From NCBI GenBank assembly GCA_017562135.1, contig QEYB01000999.1:806001-870000 (forward strand): DNA of 64,000 nucleotides, given 5' to 3'. The notes beneath the pieces are model-generated. The model was not told where the DNA came from. It made no database searches and was given only the letters and a program-made list of their open reading frames with translations. Each line of letters opens with the position of its first letter. Position 1 is the first letter of the stretch. Below are positions 40,801 to 47,891 of the stretch, piece by piece. A program made the position numbers and the translations under genes. This stretch comes from Dipylidium caninum (taxonomy: Eukaryota > Platyhelminthes > Cestoda > Cyclophyllidea > Dipylidiidae).

Positions 40801-42099
40801 CGCGAGGCAAATTGGAACATTAGACGTGGCGAGGCGGGCTGGGTCAGTTATGTGTTTTGACAGAAAAATAGGGATTTAATAAGGTGGAACTGCTTTCTTC
40901 GTAGACTGAAATCACTTCAAACGCCAGAGCAGTGATTTCCGAATTGCAAGGATCAACAATGGGAGAATGCACTAATATTTCGACTGAGCTAATAAGGTAT
41001 GATCAATTGAAAACTTATCGGCCAACCAGTGCTCGAAGCGATGTACGTTGGCTTTAATGGGACCTTCTAATCCCGGGACCCTACCAACTCGGTGTAAGAC
41101 CTATGCCATTCGACGCATCAGTTCTACTTTATGTTGAAGAGAAAAACATTAATAGCCTTGTGAAACGAAATAGTACCAGAATAACTAGATGCTACGTATC
41201 AGTACAATTAACTTGCTGACAAACAGGTTCTATGAGATTGGGGTAATTATTAGAGGAGAGGGGAAGAGGAAGGCAAAGATGACGTAATGAGTGTGCTAAA
41301 AATAAATACAGGGAAGGAGGTAGAGTGCACCCTCACTACGCAATGGCCCGGCCAAGGACCATGAAGCCACCAAAAAACCACACCGATATTAACAGACAAA
41401 ACAGGGACCAGGAATGGCATTTTTACACATTAGGAAGTTATTAAAAAAATTTAAAATGTGAAGAAATGAAGGGAACATGGAATTAAATAAATCCTAAATC
41501 ACGTAAGAAAAGATTCAAATTAGGCGACTGATGCTCTTACCGCATTACATGTATTTATATCAATGCCATGAATAACAATTGCATCAATTAGCTTAGAATG
41601 ATTTCCGGCACGAGCGGCTCGCAAAAGGGCCTGGCTTGTTTCAATCTACAAGGGGAAGAGTATAAATTATAACAACTAAAACGAGAACCTGATAGGAAGC
41701 GTATAGCATCTAGTCACATTAGCCCAAAAAACAAGTTTACAACAATAGCGGATTTGTGGGAAAGTGGGGTTGATTTAACGAGATAAAAAATATGTTGAGA
41801 GAACTTAAAACATTACAGACGAAACCCACTAATTTAAGGACAAATGCCTGAAACAAAACAACCATACACAAAAGCCCTCGTATTTCATAACAGCCTTTAA
41901 TAGCATGGAAGATATATATATATATATTTAAAATGAAATATGGTCACACGAGAAGTTCTGTAAGAAATATAATGCATCTTTGAAGAGCAGGCCCAAAATT
42001 AGTAATGTAATAAGTGAAACAGTTATTCACAATCCATACCTTACGACTAGATGAAGTCGTCGTTGCGTTAGGCGATGTATACTGCTCGGGCATTGCCAT
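4439..42099 (-). CDS. Ankyrin (24 ANK repeats, ZU5-ZU5-UPA, death domain), complete
   Basis: Adaptor linking membrane proteins to beta-spectrin beneath the plasma membrane. Exons: 42040-42099, 41541-41645, 37387-37584, 33587-33871, 27147-27245, 24526-24723, 24252-24449, 23777-23875, 23534-23731, 23268-23465, 23054-23227, 22029-22250, 21812-21952, 21585-21740, 19553-19820, 18700-18903, 14621-14724, 14056-14210, 11047-11232, 10391-10581, 9579-9793, 7902-8218, 7396-7570, 7042-7314, 6698-6974, 5545-5826, 5226-5329, 4439-4870. All phases agree; the sum is 5,514 nt (about 1,837 residues, near the size of vertebrate ankyrin-1). ANK repeats fill about residues 22-805, ZU5 domains about 1021-1330, UPA about 1324-1470 and the death domain about 1575-1680. 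There is no giant neuronal-type exon. Most ANK-repeat exons are phase 0-0, so skipping would keep frame. The start ATG and the linker exons (15-18) are least certain. Confidence 0.94.
5226..5329 (-). CDS. Ankyrin exon 27, end of death domain
   Basis: [20 protein letters not shown] parallels the last DD helix (LVECLTKINRMDIV in vertebrates). Phase 1 in, 0 out (AAG|GTGCCT). Confidence 0.9.
5545..5826 (-). CDS. Ankyrin exon 26, death domain
   Basis: [20 protein letters not shown], then [11 protein letters not shown] and [13 protein letters not shown], matching the DD pattern HLGxxWxxLAREL...LLxxWxxR. The donor is probably GC-type (ACGG|GCAAGT, phase 1), since it joins the next exon in frame. 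Confidence 0.9.
6698..6974 (-). CDS. Ankyrin exon 25, linker between UPA and death domain
   Basis: Acceptor GTCCGATCAG, then [13 protein letters not shown] and a Ser/Thr-rich stretch to the phase 1 donor GCGT|GTAAGT. Low conservation is normal for this region. Confidence 0.75.
7042..7314 (-). CDS. Ankyrin exon 24, rest of UPA domain
   Basis: [15 protein letters not shown], then SGNLVPVV and [17 protein letters not shown], ending KPMFQ. The best donor is GC-type, CAG|GCAAGT (intron 6975-7041). No equally good GT donor lies nearby. Confidence 0.88.
7396..7570 (-). CDS. Ankyrin exon 23, UPA domain start
   Basis: [20 protein letters not shown], then [15 protein letters not shown] and [19 protein letters not shown]. 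Phase 2 in, 0 out. Confidence 0.96.
7902..8218 (-). CDS. Ankyrin exon 22, rest of second ZU5 domain
   Basis: [20 protein letters not shown], then [20 protein letters not shown] and [11 protein letters not shown]. Phase 0 in, 2 out (AG|GTGGGT). Confidence 0.97.
9579..9793 (-). CDS. Ankyrin exon 21, start of second ZU5 domain
   Basis: [20 protein letters not shown], then [20 protein letters not shown] and [15 protein letters not shown], closely matching animal ankyrins. Phase 1 in, 0 out. Confidence 0.97.
10391..10581 (-). CDS. Ankyrin exon 20, first ZU5 domain, C-half
   Basis: [11 protein letters not shown], then [20 protein letters not shown] and TWKEH, invariant ankyrin ZU5 blocks. Donor G|GTGAGT, phase 1. 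Confidence 0.96.
11047..11232 (-). CDS. Ankyrin exon 19, first ZU5 domain, N-half
   Basis: [19 protein letters not shown], then LRIMVPP and RVTCRML. The DAR motif at the spectrin-binding face of the family is kept. It ends in phase 2 at CG|GTAGGT. Confidence 0.95.
11233..14055. other. Ankyrin intron 18
   Basis: 2.8 kb without an exon that fits phase and family. Open frames here are short and lack support. Confidence 0.6.
14056..14210 (-). CDS. Ankyrin exon 18, linker into ZU5
   Basis: Acceptor CCTGTTTCAG. It reads [16 protein letters not shown] and ends [13 protein letters not shown] with a phase 2 donor GG|GTGAGT, so the glycine codon is completed by exon 19. Compare the SPIHSGFLVSF junction of vertebrate ankyrins. 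Confidence 0.82.
14621..14724 (-). CDS. Ankyrin exon 17, linker
   Basis: Acceptor TTTACTTTAG, phase 1 in. It reads [16 protein letters not shown] and ends GDGFK|GTATAC, phase 0. Position and character match the loop between the last ANK repeat and the first ZU5 domain. Confidence 0.75.
14725..18699. other. Ankyrin intron 16 with possible cassette exons
   Basis: 4.0 kb. It holds two unassigned exon-like segments (17959-18186 and 17570-17633) with good splice signals, described under findings. A G-rich tract lies near 16360. Nothing else is supported. Confidence 0.5.
18700..18903 (-). CDS. Ankyrin exon 16, linker
   Basis: A strong pyrimidine-rich acceptor precedes GC GAA GTC GAG, phase 1 in. 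It reads [20 protein letters not shown], later [19 protein letters not shown], and ends in phase 1 at G|GTAAGC. An internal GTGAGA after NPAF (exon end 18746, phase 0) is an alternative donor. The sequence is not conserved, so support is splice signals plus phase. Confidence 0.7.
19553..19820 (-). CDS. Ankyrin exon 15, ANK repeat 24 and acidic linker
   Basis: [18 protein letters not shown] closes the repeat solenoid. A linker rich in Glu and Ser follows ([17 protein letters not shown]). It ends in phase 1 at CAAG|GTTCGT. Confidence 0.88.
20687..20709 (+). repeat. (GT)n microsatellite
   Basis: About eleven GT units inside ankyrin intron 14. Similar short runs occur at 27546 (CA) and 30737 (GT). 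Confidence 0.9.
21585..21740 (-). CDS. Ankyrin exon 14, rest of repeat 22 and repeat 23
   Basis: [16 protein letters not shown] and [15 protein letters not shown], ending NLKNK|GTGTGT. 156 nt, phase 0. Confidence 0.95.
21812..21952 (-). CDS. Ankyrin exon 13, ANK repeat 21 and part of 22
   Basis: [18 protein letters not shown] then [19 protein letters not shown]. 141 nt, phase 0. Confidence 0.95.
22029..22250 (-). CDS. Ankyrin exon 12, end of repeat 18 plus repeats 19-20
   Basis: Starts ASTKQQTK, finishing repeat 18, then [18 protein letters not shown] and [18 protein letters not shown]. 222 nt, donor AAG|GTGAGT, phase 0. Confidence 0.95.
23054..23227 (-). CDS. Ankyrin exon 11, ANK repeat 17 and most of 18
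   Basis: [18 protein letters not shown] and [18 protein letters not shown], ending LLDKG|GTAAGT inside repeat 18. 174 nt, phase 0. The repeat is completed by the first eight codons of exon 12. Confidence 0.94.
23268..23465 (-). CDS. Ankyrin exon 10, ANK repeats 15-16
   Basis: [18 protein letters not shown] and [18 protein letters not shown]. 198 nt, donor AAG|GTCAGT, phase 0-0. Confidence 0.95.
23534..23731 (-). CDS. Ankyrin exon 9, ANK repeats 13-14
   Basis: [18 protein letters not shown] and [17 protein letters not shown], ending DAKSR|GTAACT. 198 nt, phase 0-0. Confidence 0.96.
23777..23875 (-). CDS. Ankyrin exon 8, ANK repeat 12
   Basis: [18 protein letters not shown], a very conserved ankyrin repeat. 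99 nt, phase 0-0. Only 45 nt of intron separates it from exon 9. Confidence 0.96.
24252..24449 (-). CDS. Ankyrin exon 7, ANK repeats 10-11
   Basis: [18 protein letters not shown] and [18 protein letters not shown], ending NARAR|GTAGAT. 198 nt, phase 0-0. Confidence 0.95.
24526..24723 (-). CDS. Ankyrin exon 6, ANK repeats 8-9
   Basis: [18 protein letters not shown] and [18 protein letters not shown]. 198 nt, phase 0-0, donor CGA|GTGAGT. Confidence 0.96.
25028..25690 (+). repeat. Direct repeat B, copy 1 (ankyrin intron 5)
   Basis: About 0.66 kb, matching 31836-32471 in the same orientation. It begins GCGTAGAAAAGCAACGGATG and ends at GTTGCCATTTC. Identity is high, with small indels around 25345-25400. 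Neither copy keeps one shared long reading frame throughout, so it looks like duplicated non-coding or decayed sequence. Confidence 0.92.
27147..27245 (-). CDS. Ankyrin exon 5, ANK repeat 7
   Basis: 99 nt, one repeat: [18 protein letters not shown]. Acceptor TTTAG, donor AAG|GTTAGT, phase 0-0. It lies between the two copies of a direct repeat of about 0.65 kb. Confidence 0.94.
29420..30955 (+). repeat. Inverted repeat A, left copy (ankyrin intron 4)
   Basis: About 1.54 kb, the reverse complement of 39051-40550. It starts GCCGAGAGAAATAAGTTGAT and ends at CGCTTACCCTTT. It contains a run of GT dinucleotides near 30737, GCCTC and GCCTGCCT tracts near 29960 and 30150, and a C-rich tract near 30550. 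I saw no matching target-site duplication or transposase frame, so a segmental copy and a non-autonomous element are both possible. Confidence 0.93.
31836..32471 (+). repeat. Direct repeat B, copy 2 (ankyrin intron 4)
   Basis: Second copy of the segment at 25028-25690, 6.8 kb away, same orientation, about 27 bp shorter. The copies bracket exon 5. Confidence 0.92.
33587..33871 (-). CDS. Ankyrin exon 4, ANK repeats 4-6
   Basis: Reads [36 protein letters not shown] and [16 protein letters not shown], and ends DHQSA|GTGCGT. Phase 0-0. It joins exon 5 directly without the short MMVNRTTE-type insert of vertebrate ankyrins, as in fly ankyrin. Confidence 0.94.
33872..37386. other. Ankyrin intron 3
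   Basis: 3.5 kb between exons 3 and 4. It contains an antisense open frame of 163 codons (35405-35896) with no family resemblance, rejected as a gene. No repeat shared with the rest of the window was noticed. Confidence 0.55.
37387..37584 (-). CDS. Ankyrin exon 3, ANK repeats 2-3
   Basis: 198 nt, two 33-residue repeats: [18 protein letters not shown] and [14 protein letters not shown], ending NAQSQ before GTGAGG. Phase 0-0. It is flanked, together with exon 4, by the inverted intronic repeat pair. Confidence 0.96.
39051..40550 (-). repeat. Inverted repeat A, right copy (ankyrin intron 2)
   Basis: Reverse-complement copy of 29420-30955, with scattered substitutions and length differences in the simple tracts. 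It lies in the intron between exons 2 and 3, so the pair encloses exons 3 and 4. Confidence 0.93.
41541..41645 (-). CDS. Ankyrin exon 2, ANK repeat 1
   Basis: Reads [15 protein letters not shown] and later GIDINTCNA, the standard first repeat of ankyrins. Acceptor TTGTAG, donor GCG|GTAAGA, phase 0 on both sides. Confidence 0.94.
41914..41927 (+). repeat. (AT)n microsatellite
   Basis: Run of alternating AT in the intron between ankyrin exons 1 and 2. Confidence 0.85.
42040..42099 (-). CDS. Ankyrin exon 1 (start candidate)
   Basis: ATG at 42097-42099 opens [20 protein letters not shown], ending in phase 0 at AAG|GTATGG. A Ser/Thr-rich N-terminus before the first repeat is usual for ankyrins. 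The frame is open further upstream, so an earlier ATG or a non-coding first exon is possible. Confidence 0.6.
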
Positions 42100-42995
42100 C
42101 AACCCCAAACTGACCACTGCCCACTTCCCGCACGAATTATCTCGAGCGCCAAAAGGCCATATCAAGGTTATGTTACAATTTGGTAAAATTGGTTCTAATA
42201 AAAATGCAAAGTTCGAATTACACAGTTGTAAAAATAGTATACCATCCTTTTAAATTTTAACAAAAATAATATTTAGCAATCGCTTTGAAAATGTTTGAGC
42301 TACACTTTTGATAAACTTGAGGTACTGTTCACAAACTGGCATTCTGACCCCAAAGCTTTCAACCGGATTGTCATTAACTGCAGAGTTAATCGATATTTTT
42401 GGCCTTTTTAATAGTGAAACTGTAAAAGTTTAGCGCTACTCGTTGAAAACATTGTAGAAAGAGATGAATAGATATAAAAAAGATAGGTTTACCTATCTAA
42501 CTCCAGCTGTTTAATGCTGTCTATGGTGGTTTGACTGTTCCCTAACGACAGTAGCTTCCCTTTTTGCCTTCTTCAGTTTAAATTATAGAGGCCACACTTA
42601 AGACTACGTTATAGTTGGATTGCTACTTTTCACTTGGCAAATCGTAGATAAATACCACACAGTTTGGGTTTTGAATGGCAAAAGTAACGTAGGATCAGGT
42701 TCCCACGACATATTTTTTCTTTCCTACAACTACACATACAATGTTATTTGTGATTTAGCCCTGTATTCATTTTCTCAACTGTTTTTCAATCGAACACTTT
42801 AATGATTTAATATAACACGGAAAGATAAATCACTTAAATTTATAGTGAGGAAGATTATCGTGACAGTTTTGTTAACTCTCACTTTGTCAAATAATGTGTT
42901 CATTATCCTTATTCTTGCGTTTGCAGCAATTTTCTCGTAATTCTACTGTTCCGTTGACAGCGTTTGCAAATCGGCTACATTAAAAAAAGAAAGGA
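42100..42995. promoter_or_regulatory. Intergenic gap, presumed ankyrin promoter
   Basis: AT-rich 0.9 kb between the stop of the DUF4795 gene and the first ankyrin coding exon, on the same strand. It must hold the 3' end of one gene and, unless a distal first exon exists, the promoter of the other. I see no distinctive motif. Confidence 0.35.
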
Positions 42996-43073
42996 TTAAT
43001 CATTAAAATGTGTTGAAGACAATTCAAAAGGAGGTTTTCGAAACGGCCCACCTTCCTGCAGTCGGGGACTAGA
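42996..43073 (-). CDS. DUF4795 gene exon 13 (tentative, terminal)
   Basis: SSPRLQEGGPFRKPPFE, then LSSTHFND and TAA at 42996-42998. Phase 0 in after CACCACAG. Weaker than the upstream exons. Confidence 0.5.
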   Translation of the reverse strand, partial: SSPRLQEGGPFRKPPFELSSTHFND

Positions 43074-46000
43074 CTGTGGTGCAAGTGTGTGCGTTAGACC
43101 TGAACACGATGTATCACGTTCGAGCGCAGTTTCATTTGATTCTGATGTCTACAAAAAGGCACGAAATGGAACTCGGTATAGGTTTGCATGAGTCGGATAT
43201 ACGTATTCTTAAAAGCTATTGAATTTCTGCTAGAGTTACTCTCGTATCGGGAATTTTTATCATAAATACTTTTACAAATATTATTTATCAACAATGGTTA
43301 TAAACTGCATTATCTCCTCGGACAAGCGAATATTTTCATCGCATGTAATGTGACAAACGTTTATGTCTATCATGTAGACACAAATTTACCTCAAAGTCCT
43401 CTTTCAAATCGGGCGAAATCCTCGTCTCTTTACTCTCCTCCCTTGAACAATCAGGTGGAATAGTTGACGCCCTACTCGAGCGAAATGAATCTCGATTTTA
43501 CCGCTCGTTAAAACTCTCACAGTAATTATTAACGCTCTTTAAAAATGTTCTATTTCACTTATGTGAATGTGTTTCAGTCATGTCAATTTACGTTGCTATT
43601 AGCAACTGGTAGTTATGTCGTTTGTTCTACTTTGACAAAATTACACTTCCACTCCAAAGTCTTACTTTGAGGTTCTATAGTCTGTCCGTAATGGTTCAAC
43701 ACTCTTCAAGGTGGTGTGGCTTCCTCCGATTCCTCTTCTCACACGATAAGCGTCATATACGCCATTCCTAGTCCTGCAATGCACCAGAATGTGTGGCATT
43801 TCAGAGGCTTAGTGGGGAATAACAAACGATGGGCGATATGCAAAAGTATATAATAAACTTGCAAAACTCTTTTACCATATGTTGACAAATTTTTATTCTG
43901 ATTTACCCTCAGATTTCCAATATCCCTTAGATTTCCTAGTTCACTAACTGCCAGTTTCCCCACTCCTATCCTACATTGTCACAGCCAAAACACTTTTCTA
44001 GAAGTGAATGACCCAAAGCCGACTTCCTGCTGTTCTGTAAGTTTCGCCGTCTGGTTCAAGGGAGCCTCTTCCCACCGCGTTTAACCGCTCGAGTAAATGC
44101 TACAACCAGCGTCACTAAGTCTAAGCAACTCACCTTATGTAGGGCGGATCAATGTAATTCCCTCGGCTATCGGCTCTATAAGGAAGGAAAATGATCGCTA
44201 TAATTTTCGAGAGTTGGCGTTAACCTCAAAGGAAAGTGCCACATTAGGACCCCCACGTGGATCCTGTTTAAGGGTGTGGGGTTTACTGCATGGACATTTG
44301 GGGGAGGAAAAGTAAAGGGAAGTCAAATGCCCACCTCCCCTTTTCCTCTATGGTTAGCGGTCTGTCACAGGAGATGCAGTGGAGAACCATTTTCCTCCTC
44401 AAACCCGCCGCCTCGTCGCGTAGCAGTCCCTTCGCCGTCAGGTTGGGCATTGATTCGTTGGAGACATAAACGCCCAGGTTCTTCCGCAGTTGATGCAGCT
44501 CCGACGACAAACGGGATTGGTTGGAAACGACCTCCTTCTGGTCGGCTTTGTCGTTGATTTGTGTGATCAAACGCGAGAGAGTGCATTTGATTGAGAGTTC
44601 CTGAGGTGGTGAAACAGAAACAGACGGTGTGGACAGATAAACAGGACTCAGAGTGCAAGCGACTTCATCCCAACTTTAACTACTTGAATATGACAGGTAA
44701 CGAAACAACGATCCATCATCACACACAGGCATCAAATTCATTTTTAGCCAACTATTCACTCAACCACCCGTTTTCTCCCATTCCGTTAGTTATTTGTCTT
44801 TTCATGAACTCATGGATTAACCAGTGAGCTGTTGTGCACATCCGAGGCAACTGCTGCGGTTAAGCTTTTACCCACCGACGTGGGTCGTATGAGCGACGAA
44901 CGATGACGAAAGTGGTGGGCCGAAATGTGCAATGCCACGTCATTACGAGGTGATCGAGAAGGTCCGTTACTTAACAACTAATTACTTGGGTAAGGAATTT
45001 AGTCCAGCCGGGCCCAGCGCACGGATTCAATTGCAGCGGAATGGCTCGGATGCCGCAGTTAGAGTCGTGAGTTACAAATCGAGGAGGTGATGCTAAGATG
45101 GACCCACCACAGACAAGAGACCCAGGGGTGCTACCAGAAATAACCACAGAAATCGCGATTGACGTAGAGGTGAATGATTCCGGCTTGACATGGAACGCGT
45201 TCGCAAGCAATTTCGCTGTATGAAAATTGGATAGTTTTAGTTAATTATTATTCTACTGAAATTTGTTAAGTAGTAGGTTTTGACAAACTGAAAAGAGTAT
45301 TGCTTACAAAATCACGGAGATTTTGAGCGATATCAGCGACTTCTAATCTTAAAACATTCACCGTCTGATAGAGTTCATTCCACTCAGTTGCAGATTCTTT
45401 GTTCTTTTTCGTGATAGACTGCCAAAAACAGGTAGTAAGGTTAATATACCCCAAATAGTCAACCACATTTAGAGCATTTGTACATTTCCATAGTTGCCTG
45501 GTGATGGGAACACCGCAAAACTCCATTTTTGCATTCATAACTCAAATATATGTGTGCGTGTGTGTATGAGTTCACATTTCGTGGGAGTCTGTGACCACTC
45601 GTAACCTACGGCTGCTTCATTGGTTGGTTGGTTAGGTTTGGTAAGTCACTTTACACTATTTATTGATAGACCACTCAAAGGCTTTATACATTGACGAAGG
45701 AAGTCCTCTTCCCTCAGTACTACATTGGCAAATGGATAGTTTTTAAACAAAACTTGCCTCATTTAAGGCCGCTTCCAGCTCTGATTTGGAGACCTTCTCT
45801 TGAACAACGTTGGCGACATCTTCTTTAATGTCCTATTAATAAAGGCAAGATTTTGAGTATGCCAGAACAAAGAGGAATCTGGTAAGTTGGAAATGGGACC
45901 GCGTGTTAGTATACCCCACGGCAACGTTGAGGAGGCCAGTCATATTTTCAGAACAGCCTATTCAAGACGGTGCAGGAAGGCAGGCGGTGTGTGTTGACGG

Positions 46001-47891
46001 GGGGGATGGTGGAATACCTTGCCACCTCACATTGGGTGTGTTGTACTTGAAGGAAAGTGGGTGGCTGCAGGATCAGTGTCCATCGTATTCTATGCGATTA
46101 ACTGATACCGGCATAAATTGTTACTGCTTACGTCAAAGTAATCCGGCTTCGAAATATGTTGGGAGGTGTGATGAATTGAAGAACGGTGAGTGAGAGCCAA
46201 GAAATGGCTATAGGATGGCCCACTCTAAGTTTAGGTCTGTCAATCACACTTTTTACTTGTGAGAAATCACAGAACCCCAGTGGTGACAGTAAACGCAAGC
46301 TACACTAATTATCAGAAAAATTGAGACGATCTTCAACGTCTCACCTTTACCACGTGCCTTATTTTATCAATCGTCTCAGAAACATCACCGATTGCCATTT
46401 TTAAGGATTCGACGGAGATGCGGATCTCTTTTTTGCCGGTGTTTTCTTGCGCATTCTGCAAAATAATTATATGACAATATTCGGGAATAGCCTATCACCT
46501 TATTCAAAACAGTTAAAAATAACGGGCCGGCAATCCTTCGGAAAGTGTATAATGCTTGTTAGTCATAGGATATCTTTTCAAGAGTTAGGTACCGTCGATT
46601 GAATATCCTGATCTAAGCGTTCGCTCATGGCATCTACACGCTTAAGAAGTCCGATAAAATTATTTCTCGTGTCGGTGAAGAGAGATTCGGAGGATTGTAA
46701 GGCTTCAAGACTTTTCTGAAAAATAATGTAAAGGCTGAAGATACAGTTAGCAATACAACAAAACTCTGTCGCACACTGCGATTTATAAATACCTCAAGGT
46801 TTTCAACGCGTTTTTCAAGGTTATTAATGCTCTTTTCGCATTTTTCCAAACCTTCGAAGACGGACGCACTGCCGTCGTGAGGACCCTGAATTTACATAAG
46901 CGTCAGACAGACAATAATTGGTAAGTTGTACAAAAAGGCGCAATCCATAGATTCTTAACAATGAAATAATTTTAGCAAACATAAAGTACAGATAAACTCT
47001 CAAACTGGTAATGGCTTCCTCGCACGGGGCAGAAAGTAGTATTACTATGATTTTCGAAAAGCGTTAAGCTCTTCTTCAACTTTGAGCAGATGACCCGAGA
47101 CATTTTGGAATGATCCCACATCTTTGAAAAGTGCCGTATAATTCGCCTGCTCATTTTGAACAACCGAGAGGTGAGTAGAGAGATCATTAACCAAAGCTGA
47201 TACCTAGCGGCAAGGGATCCAGAATTAGAGTTCTGATGTTAAATACAGATTAAATATTAAGTAAACCTCTTACTTGATGGAAATCAGATTCCATATTAAT
47301 GACTCGGTCGAGAGCATTGCAAAGATCGGCGCTACTATTTGACGGCGCGGCGACGTGACCAATGATTTTTTCAAGATCGGAAAGACGTCGCTATAAACAG
47401 AGAGATGATGCGTTCCGAGGAATGATAGGTGGATAAAAAAGATGCATTATTAATGTACCTGCAAACATTGAAAGGTGTTTTGTATGTCCAGAGAGCTCAG
47501 ATTTGAGACAGATAAATCAGACAGATTTAAGCATTGCAAAAGAGCTGAGAGCAGTCTTCTCAAAATATTAAAATTAACAGCACCCGGCTAAAATTAAGGA
47601 AACAGATGATATTAGAGAAGAAGGCAACAAAGGCGCTGCTACCTACTATAATTTCGAAGTCATCGGTAAGTTAAGATAAGAGACCTTTTACATCCTACAT
47701 CTATGTATACCTCGTTTTTGCAAGGAAAAACATATATTTCGGGTATAAAAAGCAGGTTCCACATCCACAATTATAAAAATGTGGCTTTGGTCGATTTTTA
47801 ATTAAATGCCATTAATATATTCTCATACCTCGGGATTCCTCAGAGCCTGCTCTAATAAGGTACTGAATGTGTCCAGATTATTTTCAACCAT
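42996..47891 (-). CDS. DUF4795 coiled-coil protein (QRICH2/C16orf96-like), complete
   Basis: Family linked to sperm-flagellum structure in vertebrates. Exons: 47829-47891, 47459-47587, 47274-47390, 47081-47203, 46793-46885, 46593-46715, 46345-46455, 45758-45832, 45308-45418, 44335-44600, 44134-44175, 43390-43471, 42996-43073 (about 470 residues). Exons 1-2 give MVENNLDTFSTLLEQ and PGAVNFNILRRLLSALLQCL, the N-terminal block of the family (GAVNFNALH in vertebrates). The middle is heptad-like coiled coil; exon 10 gives INDKADQKEVV, then LRRKMVLHCISCDRPL, the DUF4795 signature. It is much shorter than vertebrate QRICH2, lacking the Gln-rich repeats. The exon 4-5 junction is ambiguous, and exons 12-13 rest on phase and splice signals. 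A GC donor ends exon 8. Confidence 0.88.
43390..43471 (-). CDS. DUF4795 gene exon 12 (tentative)
   Basis: ASTIPPDCSREESKETRIS then PDLKEDFE|GTAAAT. Phase 2 in, 0 out. Supported by splice sites and phase only. Confidence 0.55.
44134..44175 (-). CDS. DUF4795 gene exon 11 (small)
   Basis: 42 nt: ADSRGNYIDPPYI, phase 2 in and out (AG|GTGAGT). Good signals and matching phase; the sequence itself is not diagnostic. Confidence 0.65.
44335..44600 (-). CDS. DUF4795 gene exon 10, signature exon
   Basis: ELSIKCTLSRLITQINDK, later GLRRKMVLHCISCDRPL and TIEEKG, ending in phase 2 at AG|GTGGGC. The HCISCDRP block is diagnostic of the family. Confidence 0.94.
45308..45418 (-). CDS. DUF4795 gene exon 9
   Basis: SITKKNKESATEWNELYQTV, then VADIAQNLRDF|GTAAGC. 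Phase 0-0, strong pyrimidine-rich acceptor. Confidence 0.85.
45758..45832 (-). CDS. DUF4795 gene exon 8
   Basis: DIKEDVANVVQEKVSKSELE then AALNE. The donor is GAG|GCAAGT, a GC-type site; reading on meets a stop within a few codons. Confidence 0.83.
46345..46455 (-). CDS. DUF4795 gene exon 7
   Basis: NAQENTGKKEIRISVESL, then VSETIDKIRHVVK|GTGAGA. Phase 0-0. Confidence 0.85.
46593..46715 (-). CDS. DUF4795 gene exon 6
   Basis: KSLEALQSSESLFTDTRN, then LLKRVDAMSERLDQDIQST|GTACCT. Phase 0-0. Confidence 0.85.
46793..46885 (-). CDS. DUF4795 gene exon 5
   Basis: GPHDGSASVFEGLEKCEKS, then INNLEKRVENLE|GTATTT, a clear coiled coil. The start is 46885 or, in the alternative splice, 46868. Confidence 0.82.
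47081..47203 (-). CDS. DUF4795 gene exon 4 (3' end uncertain)
   Basis: VSALVNDLSTHLSVVQNEQ and on to HLLK. Two ends are possible: 47081 (weak donor AAA|GTTGAA, phase 0), or 47046 (GTAATA, phase 2), which adds VEEELNAFRKS and would pair with an acceptor at 46868. Confidence 0.7.
47274..47390 (-). CDS. DUF4795 gene exon 3
   Basis: RRLSDLEKIIGHVAA, then LCNALDRVINMESDFHQ|GTAAGA. Phase 0-0, coiled-coil character. Confidence 0.85.
47459..47587 (-). CDS. DUF4795 gene exon 2
   Basis: PGAVNFNILRRLLSALLQCL, then a leucine-rich segment ending FQCLQ|GTACAT. This is the N-terminal block shared by QRICH2 and C16orf96. Confidence 0.9.
47829..47891 (-). CDS. DUF4795 gene exon 1
   Basis: ATG at 47889-47891; reads MVENNLDTFSTLLEQALRNP, with the donor after the next Glu codon (GAG|GTATGA, phase 0). 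Confidence 0.82.
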
